Positions 6,981 to 16,932 of a stretch of DNA of 39,968 nucleotides are shown here, piece by piece. The position numbers and the translations under genes were made by a program. Every line of letters starts with the position of its first letter. Positions within the stretch are counted from its first letter, which is position 1. This stretch comes from Rhodoferax sp. (GTDB lineage Bacteria > Pseudomonadota > Gammaproteobacteria > Burkholderiales > Burkholderiaceae_C): the NCBI RefSeq assembly GCF_025354435.1, contig NZ_JANXMU010000037.1:1-39968 (forward strand), written 5' to 3'. The notes below the pieces were generated by a model. The model did no database searches, was not told the origin of the DNA, and saw nothing but the letters and a program-made list of their open reading frames with translations.

Positions 6981-7534
6981 TTGTCAAACTGCCGGTGGCC
7001 CGGCCCACCGCGTCCAGGGCCACGGTCATCGCGGCCATGGTCGTTACGGTCATTGCCGCGTCCGTGGTCATCGTGGCCACGGCCGTGGCGGGGGCCGTCA
7101 CCCCGGTCACCGCGTTCGTCACGCCGGTCGTGGTCGGGGCGGGGGCCACCGTGCGGCGGCGCCCACCAGCGGTTGCGCTCGTTGACCTGCACAAAGTACA
7201 CCGGACGACCGCAGGCGTTGTAGCGCCCGCAGTAGCGGCGCCAGTTTTTAGAATGGCCCGGTGGCACGTACAGGTACAGCGGCGGCTCGGCGATGGGGCC
7301 GCGCTGGATCAGCATGGGCTGGGCGTACAGCACCGGCGGCGGGGGCCGCGAGCCAAAGTTGATCTGGCCGTACACGCCAGGGGCAATGGCACCGCCGACG
7401 GTGCCATTGATGTACACGTCTTGCGCCTGGGCCGCGCCTGCGGCCAGCCCGCAGGCCAGCGCCAGCAGGGCCGCCGCGGTACGGAAACCGGCACGGGGTA
7501 AAAATCGAGAAAAAGGAACCAATGGGTGGGGCAT
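6977..7534 (-). CDS. Secreted protein with Arg/Asp/His/Gly-rich tail
   Basis: About 185 residues from ATG 7534, which has GAGAG upstream; a TTG 39 nt further up is less likely. Clear signal peptide: basic start, hydrophobic AAALLALACGLAAGAAQAQ, cleavage after AQA. The mature N-terminal part (DVYINGTVGGAIAPGVYGQI, then PPPPVLYAQPMLI and YLYVPPGHSKNWRRYC, plus a second Cys in YNACGRPVYFV) is conserved in related proteobacterial periplasmic proteins as far as I recall. The last 55 or so residues are low complexity, almost only R, D, H, G, N and P. Two cysteines could form a disulfide. Function unknown. Confidence 0.7.
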   Translation of the reverse strand: MPHPLVPFSRFLPRAGFRTAAALLALACGLAAGAAQAQDVYINGTVGGAIAPGVYGQINFGSRPPPPVLYAQPMLIQRGPIAEPPLYLYVPPGHSKNWRRYCGRYNACGRPVYFVQVNERNRWWAPPHGGPRPDHDRRDERGDRGDGPRHGRGHDDHGRGNDRNDHGRDDRGPGRGGPGHRQFDN

Positions 7535-7632
7535 GTAGCGCTCTCGTTTTAATTTATCAAGGTAGGTCTTCAACGTGGGAGTACGCCGGGTGGAAGACAG
7601 TTCCAGGTTTTAAATTGTTTTTTGCTCCTATA

Positions 7633-7678
7633 TAAATAGCTGCTTATGCAGGTAGCCATTGCACCAGAGCCTGTTTTT
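7633..7678 (+). repeat. Intergenic hairpin repeat, copy 4 (diverged)
   Basis: AATAGCTGCTTATGCAGGTA, then TTGCACCAGAGCC and a T5 run. Arms TTATGCA/TGCACCAG pair only partly. It lies between two same-strand minus genes (upstream of 7534, downstream of the response-regulator start region). Confidence 0.6.
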
Positions 7679-7716
7679 ACCCTCAACCTTCCCAACAGCC
7701 CGCGGTCAAGCGGACA

Positions 7717-9063
<1,347 letters not shown>

Positions 9064-9067
9064 GCGG

Positions 9068-9445
9068 TCAAGTGGCCGAGACGGCGGGCACGTATTGCTG
9101 CAGCACCGTGCGCAATTGTGCAAAGTTAAAAGGCTTGGTGACGTAGCCGCGGGCCCCGGAGCGCAGGGCTTCTTCCAGGCGCTCGGGTTCGGCGCTGGCC
9201 GACAAAAAGATGAAAGGGATGTGTTGCAGTGCGGGGTGGCGTTGCAGCGCGGCCAGCACGTCCATGCCGTTCAGCGGGGACATCATGATGTCGCACAAGA
9301 TCAGCGCGGGCGGGCTGTCCAGCGCCGCTTGCAGGCCCTGTTGTCCGTTCGCCGCGCCCATGCCCTCATGGCCTTCGAGCCGAATGAAGCGCAGCAGGTT
9401 TGCACGGATCGGAGCTTCGTCTTCGATCACCAAAATACGCGCCAT
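9068..9445 (-). CDS. Single-domain response regulator (CheY/Spo0F-like)
   Basis: 125 residues, one receiver domain only: acidic pair E9/D10, phospho-acceptor D52 (LILCDIMMSPLNG), the SAS switch residue about 83, and K in TKPF about 103. There is no output domain, so it works by protein-protein contact or as a phosphotransfer intermediate. It lies between the hybrid kinase and the sigma-54 activator on the same strand and is 4 nt upstream of the latter, so the two are translationally linked. Confidence 0.88.
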   Translation of the reverse strand: MARILVIEDEAPIRANLLRFIRLEGHEGMGAANGQQGLQAALDSPPALILCDIMMSPLNGMDVLAALQRHPALQHIPFIFLSASAEPERLEEALRSGARGYVTKPFNFAQLRTVLQQYVPAVSAT

Positions 9446-9481
9446 GTCTGTTCCCGGTATACCAACGGATCGTGAAACCAG

Positions 9482-9529
9482 CCTGCCCGGGCAGGAGTGG
9501 CGTAACGAAGCGTTTACTGCCTGGGCAGG
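9482..9529. promoter_or_regulatory. Pair of repeated palindromes before the regulator genes
   Basis: CCTGCCCGGGCAGG (9482-9495, a perfect 14-bp palindrome) and ACTGCCTGGGCAGG (9516-9529) match at 12 of 14 positions and are 34 bp apart. They lie in the 130-bp gap between the kinase gene and the single-domain regulator. Either RNA hairpins that tune the ratio of kinase to regulators, or binding sites of an internal promoter. Confidence 0.45.
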
Positions 9530-9575
9530 CGTATTTTATAAGGACGCGCCGCCTGGCCACAATCCGTACCAGACA

Positions 9576-12182
9576 CTAGATGCGAACAGAAAAGCAGGTG
9601 CCCTGTGGCGCCAGGCTGCGCACCTGGATGCTGCCGCCGTGCAAATCCACCGCGTTCTTGACGATGGACAGGCCCAGGCCGGTGCCCTGGATGTCGCCGA
9701 CGTTGGAGGCGCGGTGAAAAGGCTCGAACAGATGGGCCAGATCCCCCTCAGGGATGCCGATGCCCTGGTCGGATACTTCAAACACGAGGCCACCGTCCGC
9801 CGGGAACACACGAAAACCCACCGTACCGCCATGCGGCGAATATTTGATGGCGTTGGACAGCAGGTTGCCAAAAATATGCCGCAGCAGTTTCTCGTCAAAC
9901 ACGCCGCTGGCGGGCATCTCGGCAAAGTCGGTCAACCATGCACAGCGTGCCTCGGGCTGCTGGATACGGGCATCTTCCACCAGGCTGTGGCACAGCCCGG
10001 CCAGGTCCAAGGGCTGGGGCTGGAATTCCAGCATCTGCGCCTCGGCCTTGCCCAGCAGCAGCACCCGGTCCAGCATGCGCATCATGCGCTGCACGCCGCC
10101 TTCGATGGTGTGGATGACTTCGGCTTTCTCGCTTTCGGGCAAGCGGTCGCCATAGTATTTGAGCAGCTCGTCCGACGACAAAATGATGGCCAGCGGGGTG
10201 CGGAACTCGTGCGAAGCCAGAGAGATGAAGCGCGACTTCATGTCGTTCAGCTCCGACTGCTTGTGCAGCGTCTGCCGCTGGGTGTGCTCGGCATGCACGC
10301 GGGCCGTGGCATCCACCACAAACAGCAGGGTGGCATCGCGCTTGCCCCATTCGATCTTCACGGCCGACAGCTCCAGCGAGCGCTCCTCGCCCTGCTGCGT
10401 GACCACGCGGATACCGTAGAACGACTCGACGTCTTCGCCGCGCAAGCGGCGCTCGTGGCGGTCCAGCATCGGCGCCACATCGTCCGGGTGCACGGTCGCG
10501 GTAAAAGGGCTGGACAGCAAAAACTCCAGTGGATGGCCCACGATGCGCACCAGGCTGGGGTTGGCAAACACCATGCGCCGGTCTTGCACCACCACCACGC
10601 CCACGCCCACGTTTTCAATCACGGTGCGGTAGCGCGCCTCTGACTTGCGCACCTCGTCCAGCGCCTGGTGGCGCTCAATGGCGCTGCTGACGTGGTTGGC
10701 CACAAAAGACAAAATATCCACGTCGGACGCGCTGTAGCCGATGCCCGGCTCGTAGCCCTGTACCACCAGCAGGCCGCTGACCACGCCCTGGATGTACATG
10801 GGCACGCCCAGCCAGCTGGAAAAGCTCAGGTCGCCGCTGGCTTCGGTGATGTCGCCTGCCGCTTGCAGGGCCAGAAACCGCGCATGGTCGATGAGTTGTG
10901 GCCGCCCGGTGCGCAGCACGTATTCCGACAAGCCCTTGCGATAAGGCACATCGTTGCACTGCATCACATCGCCATCGCGCTCATCCACGTAGTACGGGTA
11001 ATTGAGCACGTGCTTGCGCGCGTCGTACAGGCACACATAGCAATTCTTGGCATACAGCAGCTCGCCCAGCAGGCCGTGCACGGTTTGCAAAAAATCATAG
11101 AACGACAGATCCGCCGCGGCCCGCTCGGCAATGCGGTAGAACACCCGCTGCAGGGTTTCGGCCTTTTTCTGCTCCAGCGCTTCGGCCTGCAGCTCACGGG
11201 TGCGCTGTGCCAGCCACAGATCGGCAGCGATGTGCTGCTGGATTTTTTCCGCCTGCAGGTTCTGGTAGTCCGCTTGCAGGGCTTGGTACTGCTGTTGCAG
11301 TTGCTGTATCTGGGCGTGCAGGTCGGCTTCAGAAACCATGGTGTAGGGCGGGCCGCCGTGTGGGGGCACATCGGCAGGTTCAAGGGCGGGGTGGGCACCC
11401 ATTATGGGCGGCAACGCGGCCTGTGGGGGCACCGGCAACGGCTGCACAGGCCTGTTGTGCGGCATGCCGCATTGGAGCGTGCCGGTCGCCTTGCAGGCGT
11501 ACATCGCCTGGTCGGCCGCATGCAGCAGGTGCGGCAAATCCAACCCGTCGTCCGGGTACATGGCCAGCCCGATACTGGCCCCTACCGACAGCGTCGTACC
11601 CGAGTCCAGATGCACCGGCTCGCGCAGGGTGGACAGCAGCATGCGGCACATCTGCAGCACCTCGCGCGCGCCCTGCACCGACTCGATCAGCACCACAAAC
11701 TCATCGCCCCCCAGGCGCGCCACGGTGTCGCTGACCCGCATCGCCGCCACCAGCCGCCGCGCTACCTCGACCAGCACCGTGTCGCCCGCGGCATGGCCGT
11801 AGCGGTCGTTGATGGCCTTGAAACCGTCCAGGTCCAGCATCAGCAGCCCACAGCACGCGCCGCTGCGCTGCGCCCGCTCTGTTGCGCCCTGGAAGCGGTC
11901 TTGCAGCAGCTTGCGGTTGGCCAGCCCGGTGAGGGTGTCGTGGTGGGCCAAAATTTCCAGTTGTTGCTGGCGCACGCGCAGCTGGACGATTTCTTCTTGC
12001 AATTCAGCCACCTGTTGTTCCAACTGCGGCGCAAGCAATGGCACAGCGGCCGACGCATCGCCATAGCGGGTGCGGCGCGTATCGGCCGGTAAACGGTAGC
12101 GCGGCCGGACCCTGCGCATCCAGCCCTTCAAGGCCCCGGTCCAAGGGCCCTCGCCTGCCCGCGGACCCAGCACAGCCGCCAT
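9576..12182 (-). CDS. Diguanylate cyclase-histidine kinase fusion (GGDEF-GAF-PAS-HisKA-HATPase)
   Basis: 868 residues, no membrane span. Order: basic N-terminus, coiled coil about 50-78, GGDEF domain about 79-240, Pro-rich linker, long Gln-rich coiled coil about 285-345, GAF domain about 355-505, PAS about 510-630, HisKA about 640-710 with phospho-acceptor H658 (SHEFRTPL), HATPase about 755-868 (N box [11 protein letters not shown]1 DQGIGIP, G2 GTGLGLSI). The cyclase looks active: DTLTGLANR 82-90, GGDEF 158-162, and inhibitory I-site RVSD 149-152. So one protein can both make c-di-GMP and phosphorylate regulators. No receiver or Hpt domain; two regulators follow. ATG lies 3 nt after the stop of the small membrane protein gene. 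Confidence 0.88.
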   Translation of the reverse strand: MAAVLGPRAGEGPWTGALKGWMRRVRPRYRLPADTRRTRYGDASAAVPLLAPQLEQQVAELQEEIVQLRVRQQQLEILAHHDTLTGLANRKLLQDRFQGATERAQRSGACCGLLMLDLDGFKAINDRYGHAAGDTVLVEVARRLVAAMRVSDTVARLGGDEFVVLIESVQGAREVLQMCRMLLSTLREPVHLDSGTTLSVGASIGLAMYPDDGLDLPHLLHAADQAMYACKATGTLQCGMPHNRPVQPLPVPPQAALPPIMGAHPALEPADVPPHGGPPYTMVSEADLHAQIQQLQQQYQALQADYQNLQAEKIQQHIAADLWLAQRTRELQAEALEQKKAETLQRVFYRIAERAAADLSFYDFLQTVHGLLGELLYAKNCYVCLYDARKHVLNYPYYVDERDGDVMQCNDVPYRKGLSEYVLRTGRPQLIDHARFLALQAAGDITEASGDLSFSSWLGVPMYIQGVVSGLLVVQGYEPGIGYSASDVDILSFVANHVSSAIERHQALDEVRKSEARYRTVIENVGVGVVVVQDRRMVFANPSLVRIVGHPLEFLLSSPFTATVHPDDVAPMLDRHERRLRGEDVESFYGIRVVTQQGEERSLELSAVKIEWGKRDATLLFVVDATARVHAEHTQRQTLHKQSELNDMKSRFISLASHEFRTPLAIILSSDELLKYYGDRLPESEKAEVIHTIEGGVQRMMRMLDRVLLLGKAEAQMLEFQPQPLDLAGLCHSLVEDARIQQPEARCAWLTDFAEMPASGVFDEKLLRHIFGNLLSNAIKYSPHGGTVGFRVFPADGGLVFEVSDQGIGIPEGDLAHLFEPFHRASNVGDIQGTGLGLSIVKNAVDLHGGSIQVRSLAPQGTCFSVRI

Positions 12183-12185
12183 GGC

Positions 12186-12398
12186 TTACTGGAAACCCGC
12201 GGCGGCCACAGAGGACGCGTCGTTCTCGGACGTTGCCTGGGACTCAGAACCGCGCCGTGGCCGTGCAGACGGTTTCAGCATACGGTACGAAGCGCCCGCG
12301 GTATCCGAAGACGACGGCGGTGCCGAAGCCACCGCCGCAATCACCAACACGAGCACCAAAGCCAAGGGAACCAGTACCAGCATGAGAAGAATAGACAT
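12186..12398 (-). CDS. Small one-span membrane protein heading the kinase operon
   Basis: 70 residues from ATG 12398 (AGGTG upstream): a single strongly hydrophobic segment (MSILLMLVLVPLALVLVLVI, about 1-24), then a Ser/Ala/Arg-rich polar tail. The frame continues upstream to a TTG at 12551, which would add a second hydrophobic stretch (PLIPLGIFLGMYLV), but without a good ribosome site. Its stop codon is 3 nt before the kinase start, so it is co-translated with a kinase that has no membrane span. It could be an anchor or sensor partner; that is inference. Some doubt remains whether it is a real gene. Confidence 0.5.
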   Translation of the reverse strand: MSILLMLVLVPLALVLVLVIAAVASAPPSSSDTAGASYRMLKPSARPRRGSESQATSENDASSVAAAGFQ

Positions 12399-12712
12399 CG
12401 GAGACACCTGTAGTGAAAACCAAACACCGGGGGACGCTGCCTGCAACAGGCCCGGCAAGGTATTCACAAGATACATGCCAAGAAAAATACCCAATGGAAT
12501 CAACGGACTGGCGGGTAGACGGGAGGGCAGCTTGTCGGGATTCACCGACAAGTTCCCGGCCTGGTTGCTAAGAAGCCAATGGAATCAATGGCTTACGGTG
12601 TCGGTGAAAGCCGACATTTTCTGGTCCCCATCGTGCGACCTTTTTGCTATATAAATAATAGCTATTAGTGTATATGGAATATACGCTAGAGGCCGATTCT
12701 TCTTAAAAAATG
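12399..12712. other. Gene-free leader upstream of the kinase operon
   Basis: 314 bp. It holds repeat copy 5 at its right end, a direct repeat CCAATGGAATCAACGG (12491-12506) / CCAATGGAATCAATGG (12576-12591), and a perfect 10-bp inverted repeat TTCACCGACA (12541-12550) / TGTCGGTGAA (12599-12608). Inside the latter lies another dyad AAGCCA/TGGCTT. No convincing sigma-70 or sigma-54 promoter could be assigned. Confidence 0.5.
12652..12707 (+). repeat. Intergenic hairpin repeat, copy 5
   Basis: Arms TTAGTGTATAT (12665-12675) and ATATACGCTAG (12679-12689), 11 pairs including two G.U pairs formed only on the plus strand, loop of 3 nt; then AGGCCGATTCTTCTT tail. Next to the 3' end of the minus-strand LuxR-type gene. 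Confidence 0.8.
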
Positions 12713-13360
12713 TCACTCTCCATCCAACAAGCCCTCTTTCACCGCCAGCCGGACCAGCCCGGTGATGTCGCTCACCCCCAGCTTGCCCATCACCCGCGAG
12801 CGGTAGGTTTCCACCGTCTTGGCCGACATGTTCAAGGTATGGGCAATGCTGCTGCTAGGCTGCCCGCGCACCACCAGGTTCAGCACCTGCCGCTCGCGCT
12901 GCGACAGGGTGTGCAGCGGCTCCAGCGGCGCGCCGGGGTCGGCGGGCAGCAGCGCTTCCTGGGCCACGCGCTCGATGGCAGCGCTCCAGTAGTGCTGGCC
13001 GCAGCAGGCCTGGCGCAGTGCGGTGATGACCTCGGCCCCCGACGCGCCCTTGAGCACATAGCCCATTGCGCCCATGCGCACGGCATCCATCACCTGGCGG
13101 GGCTGGGCCATCATGCTCAGCACGACCACGCGGCTGGGAATTTTGCGGCGCTGCAGCTCGGCCAGCAGCTCGTGGCCGGAGCGTTCGCCCAGCGACAAAT
13201 CCAGCAGCACGCAATCCGGCGGGGCGCGCACGATGTCGTGCAGGGCGGTAGGCAGGTCGCCGCTTTCGCCCACCACGTTAAAGCCGGACGGCTCCAGCAG
13301 CGCCCGCAGGCCTTCGCGCAGGATGGCGTGGTCATCGACCAGGTACACAGAATCTGTCAT
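12713..13360 (-). CDS. NarL/LuxR-type response regulator
   Basis: 215 residues. Receiver domain about 1-120 (YLVDDHAILREGL, phospho-acceptor D54 in VLLDLSLGER, K about 104), LuxR-type helix-turn-helix about 148-205 (LSQRERQVLNLVVRGQPSSS...SAKTVETYRSRVMGKLGV). The ATG overlaps the stop codon of the kinase gene (ATGA), so kinase and regulator are translationally coupled and form one two-component pair. Family members bind short dyads near promoters; the dyad at 15351-15371 upstream of the kinase is a candidate site. Confidence 0.9.
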   Translation of the reverse strand: MTDSVYLVDDHAILREGLRALLEPSGFNVVGESGDLPTALHDIVRAPPDCVLLDLSLGERSGHELLAELQRRKIPSRVVVLSMMAQPRQVMDAVRMGAMGYVLKGASGAEVITALRQACCGQHYWSAAIERVAQEALLPADPGAPLEPLHTLSQRERQVLNLVVRGQPSSSIAHTLNMSAKTVETYRSRVMGKLGVSDITGLVRLAVKEGLLDGE

Positions 13361-15315
13361 GGGGAATAGCTCAGTTCGATGACGGTGCCGCGCTCGCCAT
13401 CCAAGCTGCTGGCCGGGCAGGCGCTCAGGTGGGCACCGATGGCCTGGGAGCGTTCGCGCATGCCCACCAGGCCCAGGTGGCCGGGTTTCAGGGCCTGGCC
13501 GATGGGGCCCAGGCCGATACCGTCGTCTTGCACCACCAGGCGCAGGCCCTGGGTGCCCAGGGGCTCGATGCCCACGGTGAGGCTTTGGCAGCGGGCGTGG
13601 CACAGGGCGTTGCCGATGGCCTCGCGGGCCACCATGAAGACGGCGTATTCGACCTCGGGGTTCCAGCGGCGGTCGGCCATGGCCGGGGGAATGTGCAGGC
13701 GCAGGGCCACCGCGCTGTGGTTGGCGGCTTCGGCCTGGACTTCGTTGTCCAGCGCCACGCCCAGGCCATGCTCTTGCAGCAGCGGCGGGCGCAGCTCGAC
13801 CAGCACCTGGCGCACCTCGCGCATGCCGCGGTCGATCATGCCGGACACGCGGATCCAGCTTTTGTCGATGGCGGGCGTGGCACTGGGCGGCAGCTGGGCA
13901 CGCAGCGCATCGACCGAGATGCGCAGCGTGCTGAGCGTCTGGCCGAGCTGGTCGTGCAGCAACTGGGCCAGGCGGCGGTTGGTTTGCTGTTCGGCCTCCA
14001 TCAGCTGGCGCGACAGGGCCGAGAGCTGCTCGCGGTAGTGCTGAAGGGCCTGTTCGGATTCGACCCGCTCGGTCACGTCGCGGGCGGTCAGGGTGACGAG
14101 GATTTCGCCGTTGACGCGGGTTTCGCTGGCCGAGGCCTCCAGGTGCAGGGTCGCTCCGTCATGGCGTTTGCCCGACAGGGTGCACACCGCGCCGATCAGG
14201 CCGGGCAGGTCGGCATGGGGCAGCACATCGGCCAGCGGCAGACCCAGCAACTGTGCATCGCTGCGGCCAAAGATGCGCTGGGCGGCCGAGTTGCTGAAGA
14301 CCACGCAAGCCTGCGCGTCCAGGCCCAGAATCGCGTCGCTGGTGGTGGAGACGATGGCCGACAGCAGGGCTTCGCTGTCGCGGATTTTTTGCTCGGCCAT
14401 GCGGCGGTCGCTCAGGTCGCGGGCCACCAGCACCACGGCCACCACGGTGTTGACTTCATCGGTGAGCGGGTACAGCAGCAGGTTGCCCCAGAAACGCCCC
14501 TCGGGCTGGCGCGGCAGCCAGCCCTCAAATTCCATGCGCGCACCGCCCGCCGCACCGTCTAGCAGTGCAGGCCAATGCGCGGGCAGGTCCAGCACCTCCG
14601 CCAGATCCTGGCCCAGCACCTCTAGCGCGGGCAAGCCAAACAGGGTCTGCACATTGCGGTTCCAGCTTTGCACCCGGCCCAGCGGCGAGAGTTGCAGCAT
14701 GGCGATGTCTACCGCCGCGTCCACCAGCAGATCGACCTGCTGCTTGGCGGCGCGCACGGCGGTGTGAGCACGCAGCTCTTCGCTGATGTCCGTGTGGGTG
14801 CCGAGGTAGCCGATGAACAGGTCGCCGTCGAACAGCGGCGTGGTGTACCACTGCACCCAGGCCACATGGCCGTCGCGGCGCAGTTGCACGCCGCGCCCGT
14901 GCAGCGAGATGCGCTCGGTGCGCATGCGGTGCAGGGTGTGGTTCAGGTTGACTACCTGGTCGTGCAGTATCCACAGGCCTACGGGGGAGCGGCCCACGGC
15001 TTCGTCGGCACCAAAACCGGTCATCAGCTCGCTGGCACGGTTCTGGTAGACCACGTTAAAGTCCGCGTCGTACAGCACCAGACCCACCGGCATCTCGCGC
15101 AGCAGTTGCCACACGCGGTGGCTGTTGGAGACCAGCACCGATTCGGCCTGGGCCTCGCCGCGCTGGTCCAGCAGGTCGGCCTCGCTGAGCCAGCGCCACA
15201 CTGCGCCCTGGCCAAAGCGGGGGGCGTTTTTCAGCTTTTGTTCGCTGTAGCCGGGCACGCCCGGCAGGCCGTCGGCACCCAGGCGGTCGGTCAGAAGTGG
15301 GGGGGTGTCATGCAT
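13357..15315 (-). CDS. PAS-rich HisKA_3 sensor histidine kinase
   Basis: About 652 residues from ATG 15315; a GTG at 15345 would add ten residues and neither start has a good ribosome site. No membrane spans, so a cytoplasmic sensor. Three PAS domains (about 65-180, 190-310, 315-425; the second continues into YLGTHTDISEE-like PAC signatures), then HisKA_3 dimerisation domain with phospho-acceptor H454 (QLLHDQLGQTLSTLR) and HATPase_c about 545-650 (REAIGNALCHA, DDGIGLG, GLVGMRER). It is the cognate kinase of the LuxR-type regulator whose gene overlaps its stop codon. Divergent from the GH1 beta-glucosidase, hence a plausible controller of the sugar locus. Confidence 0.88.
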   Translation of the reverse strand: MHDTPPLLTDRLGADGLPGVPGYSEQKLKNAPRFGQGAVWRWLSEADLLDQRGEAQAESVLVSNSHRVWQLLREMPVGLVLYDADFNVVYQNRASELMTGFGADEAVGRSPVGLWILHDQVVNLNHTLHRMRTERISLHGRGVQLRRDGHVAWVQWYTTPLFDGDLFIGYLGTHTDISEELRAHTAVRAAKQQVDLLVDAAVDIAMLQLSPLGRVQSWNRNVQTLFGLPALEVLGQDLAEVLDLPAHWPALLDGAAGGARMEFEGWLPRQPEGRFWGNLLLYPLTDEVNTVVAVVLVARDLSDRRMAEQKIRDSEALLSAIVSTTSDAILGLDAQACVVFSNSAAQRIFGRSDAQLLGLPLADVLPHADLPGLIGAVCTLSGKRHDGATLHLEASASETRVNGEILVTLTARDVTERVESEQALQHYREQLSALSRQLMEAEQQTNRRLAQLLHDQLGQTLSTLRISVDALRAQLPPSATPAIDKSWIRVSGMIDRGMREVRQVLVELRPPLLQEHGLGVALDNEVQAEAANHSAVALRLHIPPAMADRRWNPEVEYAVFMVAREAIGNALCHARCQSLTVGIEPLGTQGLRLVVQDDGIGLGPIGQALKPGHLGLVGMRERSQAIGAHLSACPASSLDGERGTVIELSYSP

Positions 15316-15350
15316 GGTGTGCAAGTGTGCCGCATCGGGCCACACTCAGG

Positions 15351-15371
15351 GATACCCATAGTACGGGTGTC
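15351..15371. promoter_or_regulatory. Dyad in the kinase / beta-glucosidase intergenic region
   Basis: GATACCC (15351-15357), 7-nt spacer ATAGTAC, GGGTGTC (15365-15371): 6 of 7 arm positions are complementary. It lies in the divergent region between the two-component genes and the sugar operon, 80 bp upstream of the GH1 start codon, so it is a candidate binding site for the LuxR-type regulator. Assignment is by position only. Confidence 0.4.
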
Positions 15372-15451
15372 AAACTTTCCCTACATACCGCAACGCCCAT
15401 CGTCCCTAACATCGCGGCACTTACCCACCCTGCTGCATCTTCTGGAACACC

Positions 15452-16840
15452 ATGCCCGCTGCCCCCTCCCTGAATATTCCTGCCCTGAACATCCCCGCCA
15501 ACTCGGCCATTGCCCAGCCTGAATTCTTGATGGGCGTGGCCACCGCCTCCTACCAGATCGAAGGCACTGCCGACGAGGATGACCGCCTGCAGTCCATCTG
15601 GGACACCTACTGCGACGAACCCAGCCGCGTGCTGCACGGCGACCACGGCGACGTGGCCTGCGACCACTACCACCGCTGGGAGGCTGATGTGGACATGATT
15701 GCCGGGTTGGGCGTGGATGCCTACCGCCTGTCGATCGCCTGGCCGCGCGTGATGGACGAAAAGGGCAACCCGAACGCCAAAGGCATCCACTTCTACAAAA
15801 AACTGCTGGACGCGCTCATCGCCAAAGGCGTGCAAACCTACGTCACCCTGTACCACTGGGACCTGCCCCAGCATCTGCAAGACCGGGGCGGCTGGGCAAG
15901 CCGCGAAACCGCCTACGCTTTTGCCGAATACGCCGACCTGATGAGCCGCGAGCTGGCAGGCAAGGTGACCGCCTGGGCCACGCTGAACGAACCCTGGTGC
16001 TCGGCCTACCTGGGCTACGGCATTGGCCGCCATGCCCCCGGCGTAACCGATCTGCGCCAGACCACGCAGGCCCTGCACCACCTGCTGCTGGGCCACGGCC
16101 TGGCGCTGGCCAAGATCCAGGCCAACGACCCCAAAGCGATGCGCGGAATCGTCTGCAATACCGGCGTGTTTGGCCCGCACACCGACAGCGCCGCCGACCA
16201 GGATGCGTCGTACCTGGCCTATGTGCAGCAAAACCACTGGGTGTTCGACCCGCTGCTGCTGGGCACCTACCCGCAAGACCTGTTCCGCCTGTGGCCGGGC
16301 ACCGAGCCACTGGTGCTGGCGGGCGACATGGAAATCATCTCCACCAAGATGGACTTCCTGGGCATCAACTACTACTTCCGCACCGAGGTCGAATCGGACG
16401 GCAAAGGCGGCTACCAGGAAGCCCCCCACTCCGATGCGGTAGAGCGCACACAAATGGGCTGGGAGGTATATCCCCAGGGCCTCACCGACCTGCTGGTGGA
16501 CTTCAATACCCGCTACAAAGACATGCCTCCGGTCTACATCACCGAAAACGGCATGGCCAGCGACGACAGCGTGGGTGCCGATGGCGGCGTGGCAGACACC
16601 CAACGCATTAGCTTCCTGGAGCGGCACCTGATGGCGGTGGACACCGCCATCAAGGCCGGGGTGGACGTGCGCGGCTACTTCATCTGGTCGTTGATGGACA
16701 ACTTTGAATGGGCCTACGGTTACGAGCGCCGCTTTGGCATTACCCATGTGGACTACACCACCCAGGTACGCACGCCTAAGCACAGCTCGCTGGCGGTGCA
16801 GGCCTTTTTGAAACAGCGTAAAGAGCGCCCTGCGCGCTGA
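15452..16840 (+). CDS. Glycoside hydrolase family 1 beta-glucosidase
   Basis: 462 residues, the usual GH1 length, no signal peptide, hence cytoplasmic. It hydrolyses beta-linked glucosides (and often galactosides) with retention. Signature sites: N-terminal FLMGVATASYQIEG (25-38), acid/base E180 in TLNEPW, nucleophile E365 in YITENGM, and WSLMDNFEWAYGY near 410 for sugar binding. First gene of a plus-strand cluster followed by an ABC sugar importer, so imported beta-glucosides such as cellobiose are the likely substrate. Ribosome site weak (CTGGAA). Confidence 0.93.
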   Translation: MPAAPSLNIPALNIPANSAIAQPEFLMGVATASYQIEGTADEDDRLQSIWDTYCDEPSRVLHGDHGDVACDHYHRWEADVDMIAGLGVDAYRLSIAWPRVMDEKGNPNAKGIHFYKKLLDALIAKGVQTYVTLYHWDLPQHLQDRGGWASRETAYAFAEYADLMSRELAGKVTAWATLNEPWCSAYLGYGIGRHAPGVTDLRQTTQALHHLLLGHGLALAKIQANDPKAMRGIVCNTGVFGPHTDSAADQDASYLAYVQQNHWVFDPLLLGTYPQDLFRLWPGTEPLVLAGDMEIISTKMDFLGINYYFRTEVESDGKGGYQEAPHSDAVERTQMGWEVYPQGLTDLLVDFNTRYKDMPPVYITENGMASDDSVGADGGVADTQRISFLERHLMAVDTAIKAGVDVRGYFIWSLMDNFEWAYGYERRFGITHVDYTTQVRTPKHSSLAVQAFLKQRKERPAR

Positions 16841-16878
16841 TTGGTTTTCCTGGCAGGATCGGCGTTAGTACGCTGGTT

Positions 16879-16900
16879 CTGCCCTTTTTCCCCTGGGCAG
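16879..16900 (+). other. Hairpin in the leader of the sugar-binding protein gene
   Basis: CTGCCC (16879-16884) and GGGCAG (16895-16900) with a 10-nt T/C-rich loop, 32 nt before the start codon. No U-run follows, so more likely an mRNA processing or stability element than a terminator. Confidence 0.35.
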
Positions 16901-16932
16901 TGAGCCCTCTTTCAATAAAAACTGGAGACAAC

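Noticed and set aside
9210-12092. Long plus-strand open frames (9210-10643 and 10668-12092) opposite the hybrid kinase
   Set aside because: They are antisense to a gene with intact GGDEF, GAF, HisKA and HATPase motifs. Their products are His/Gln/Arg-rich with no domains, as expected from mirror frames of G+C-rich coding DNA.
12442-12457. Possible sigma-54 promoter on the minus strand (TGCCGGG-N4-TTGCA) upstream of 12398
   Set aside because: The -12 element and spacing fit, but the -24 element lacks the invariant GG, so it is not convincing even though a sigma-54 activator is in the operon.
15308-16783. A 491-codon minus-strand frame opposite the GH1 gene
   Set aside because: It covers the GH1 catalytic motifs in antisense and encodes a His/Val/Gly-rich product without domains; a shadow of high G+C coding sequence.
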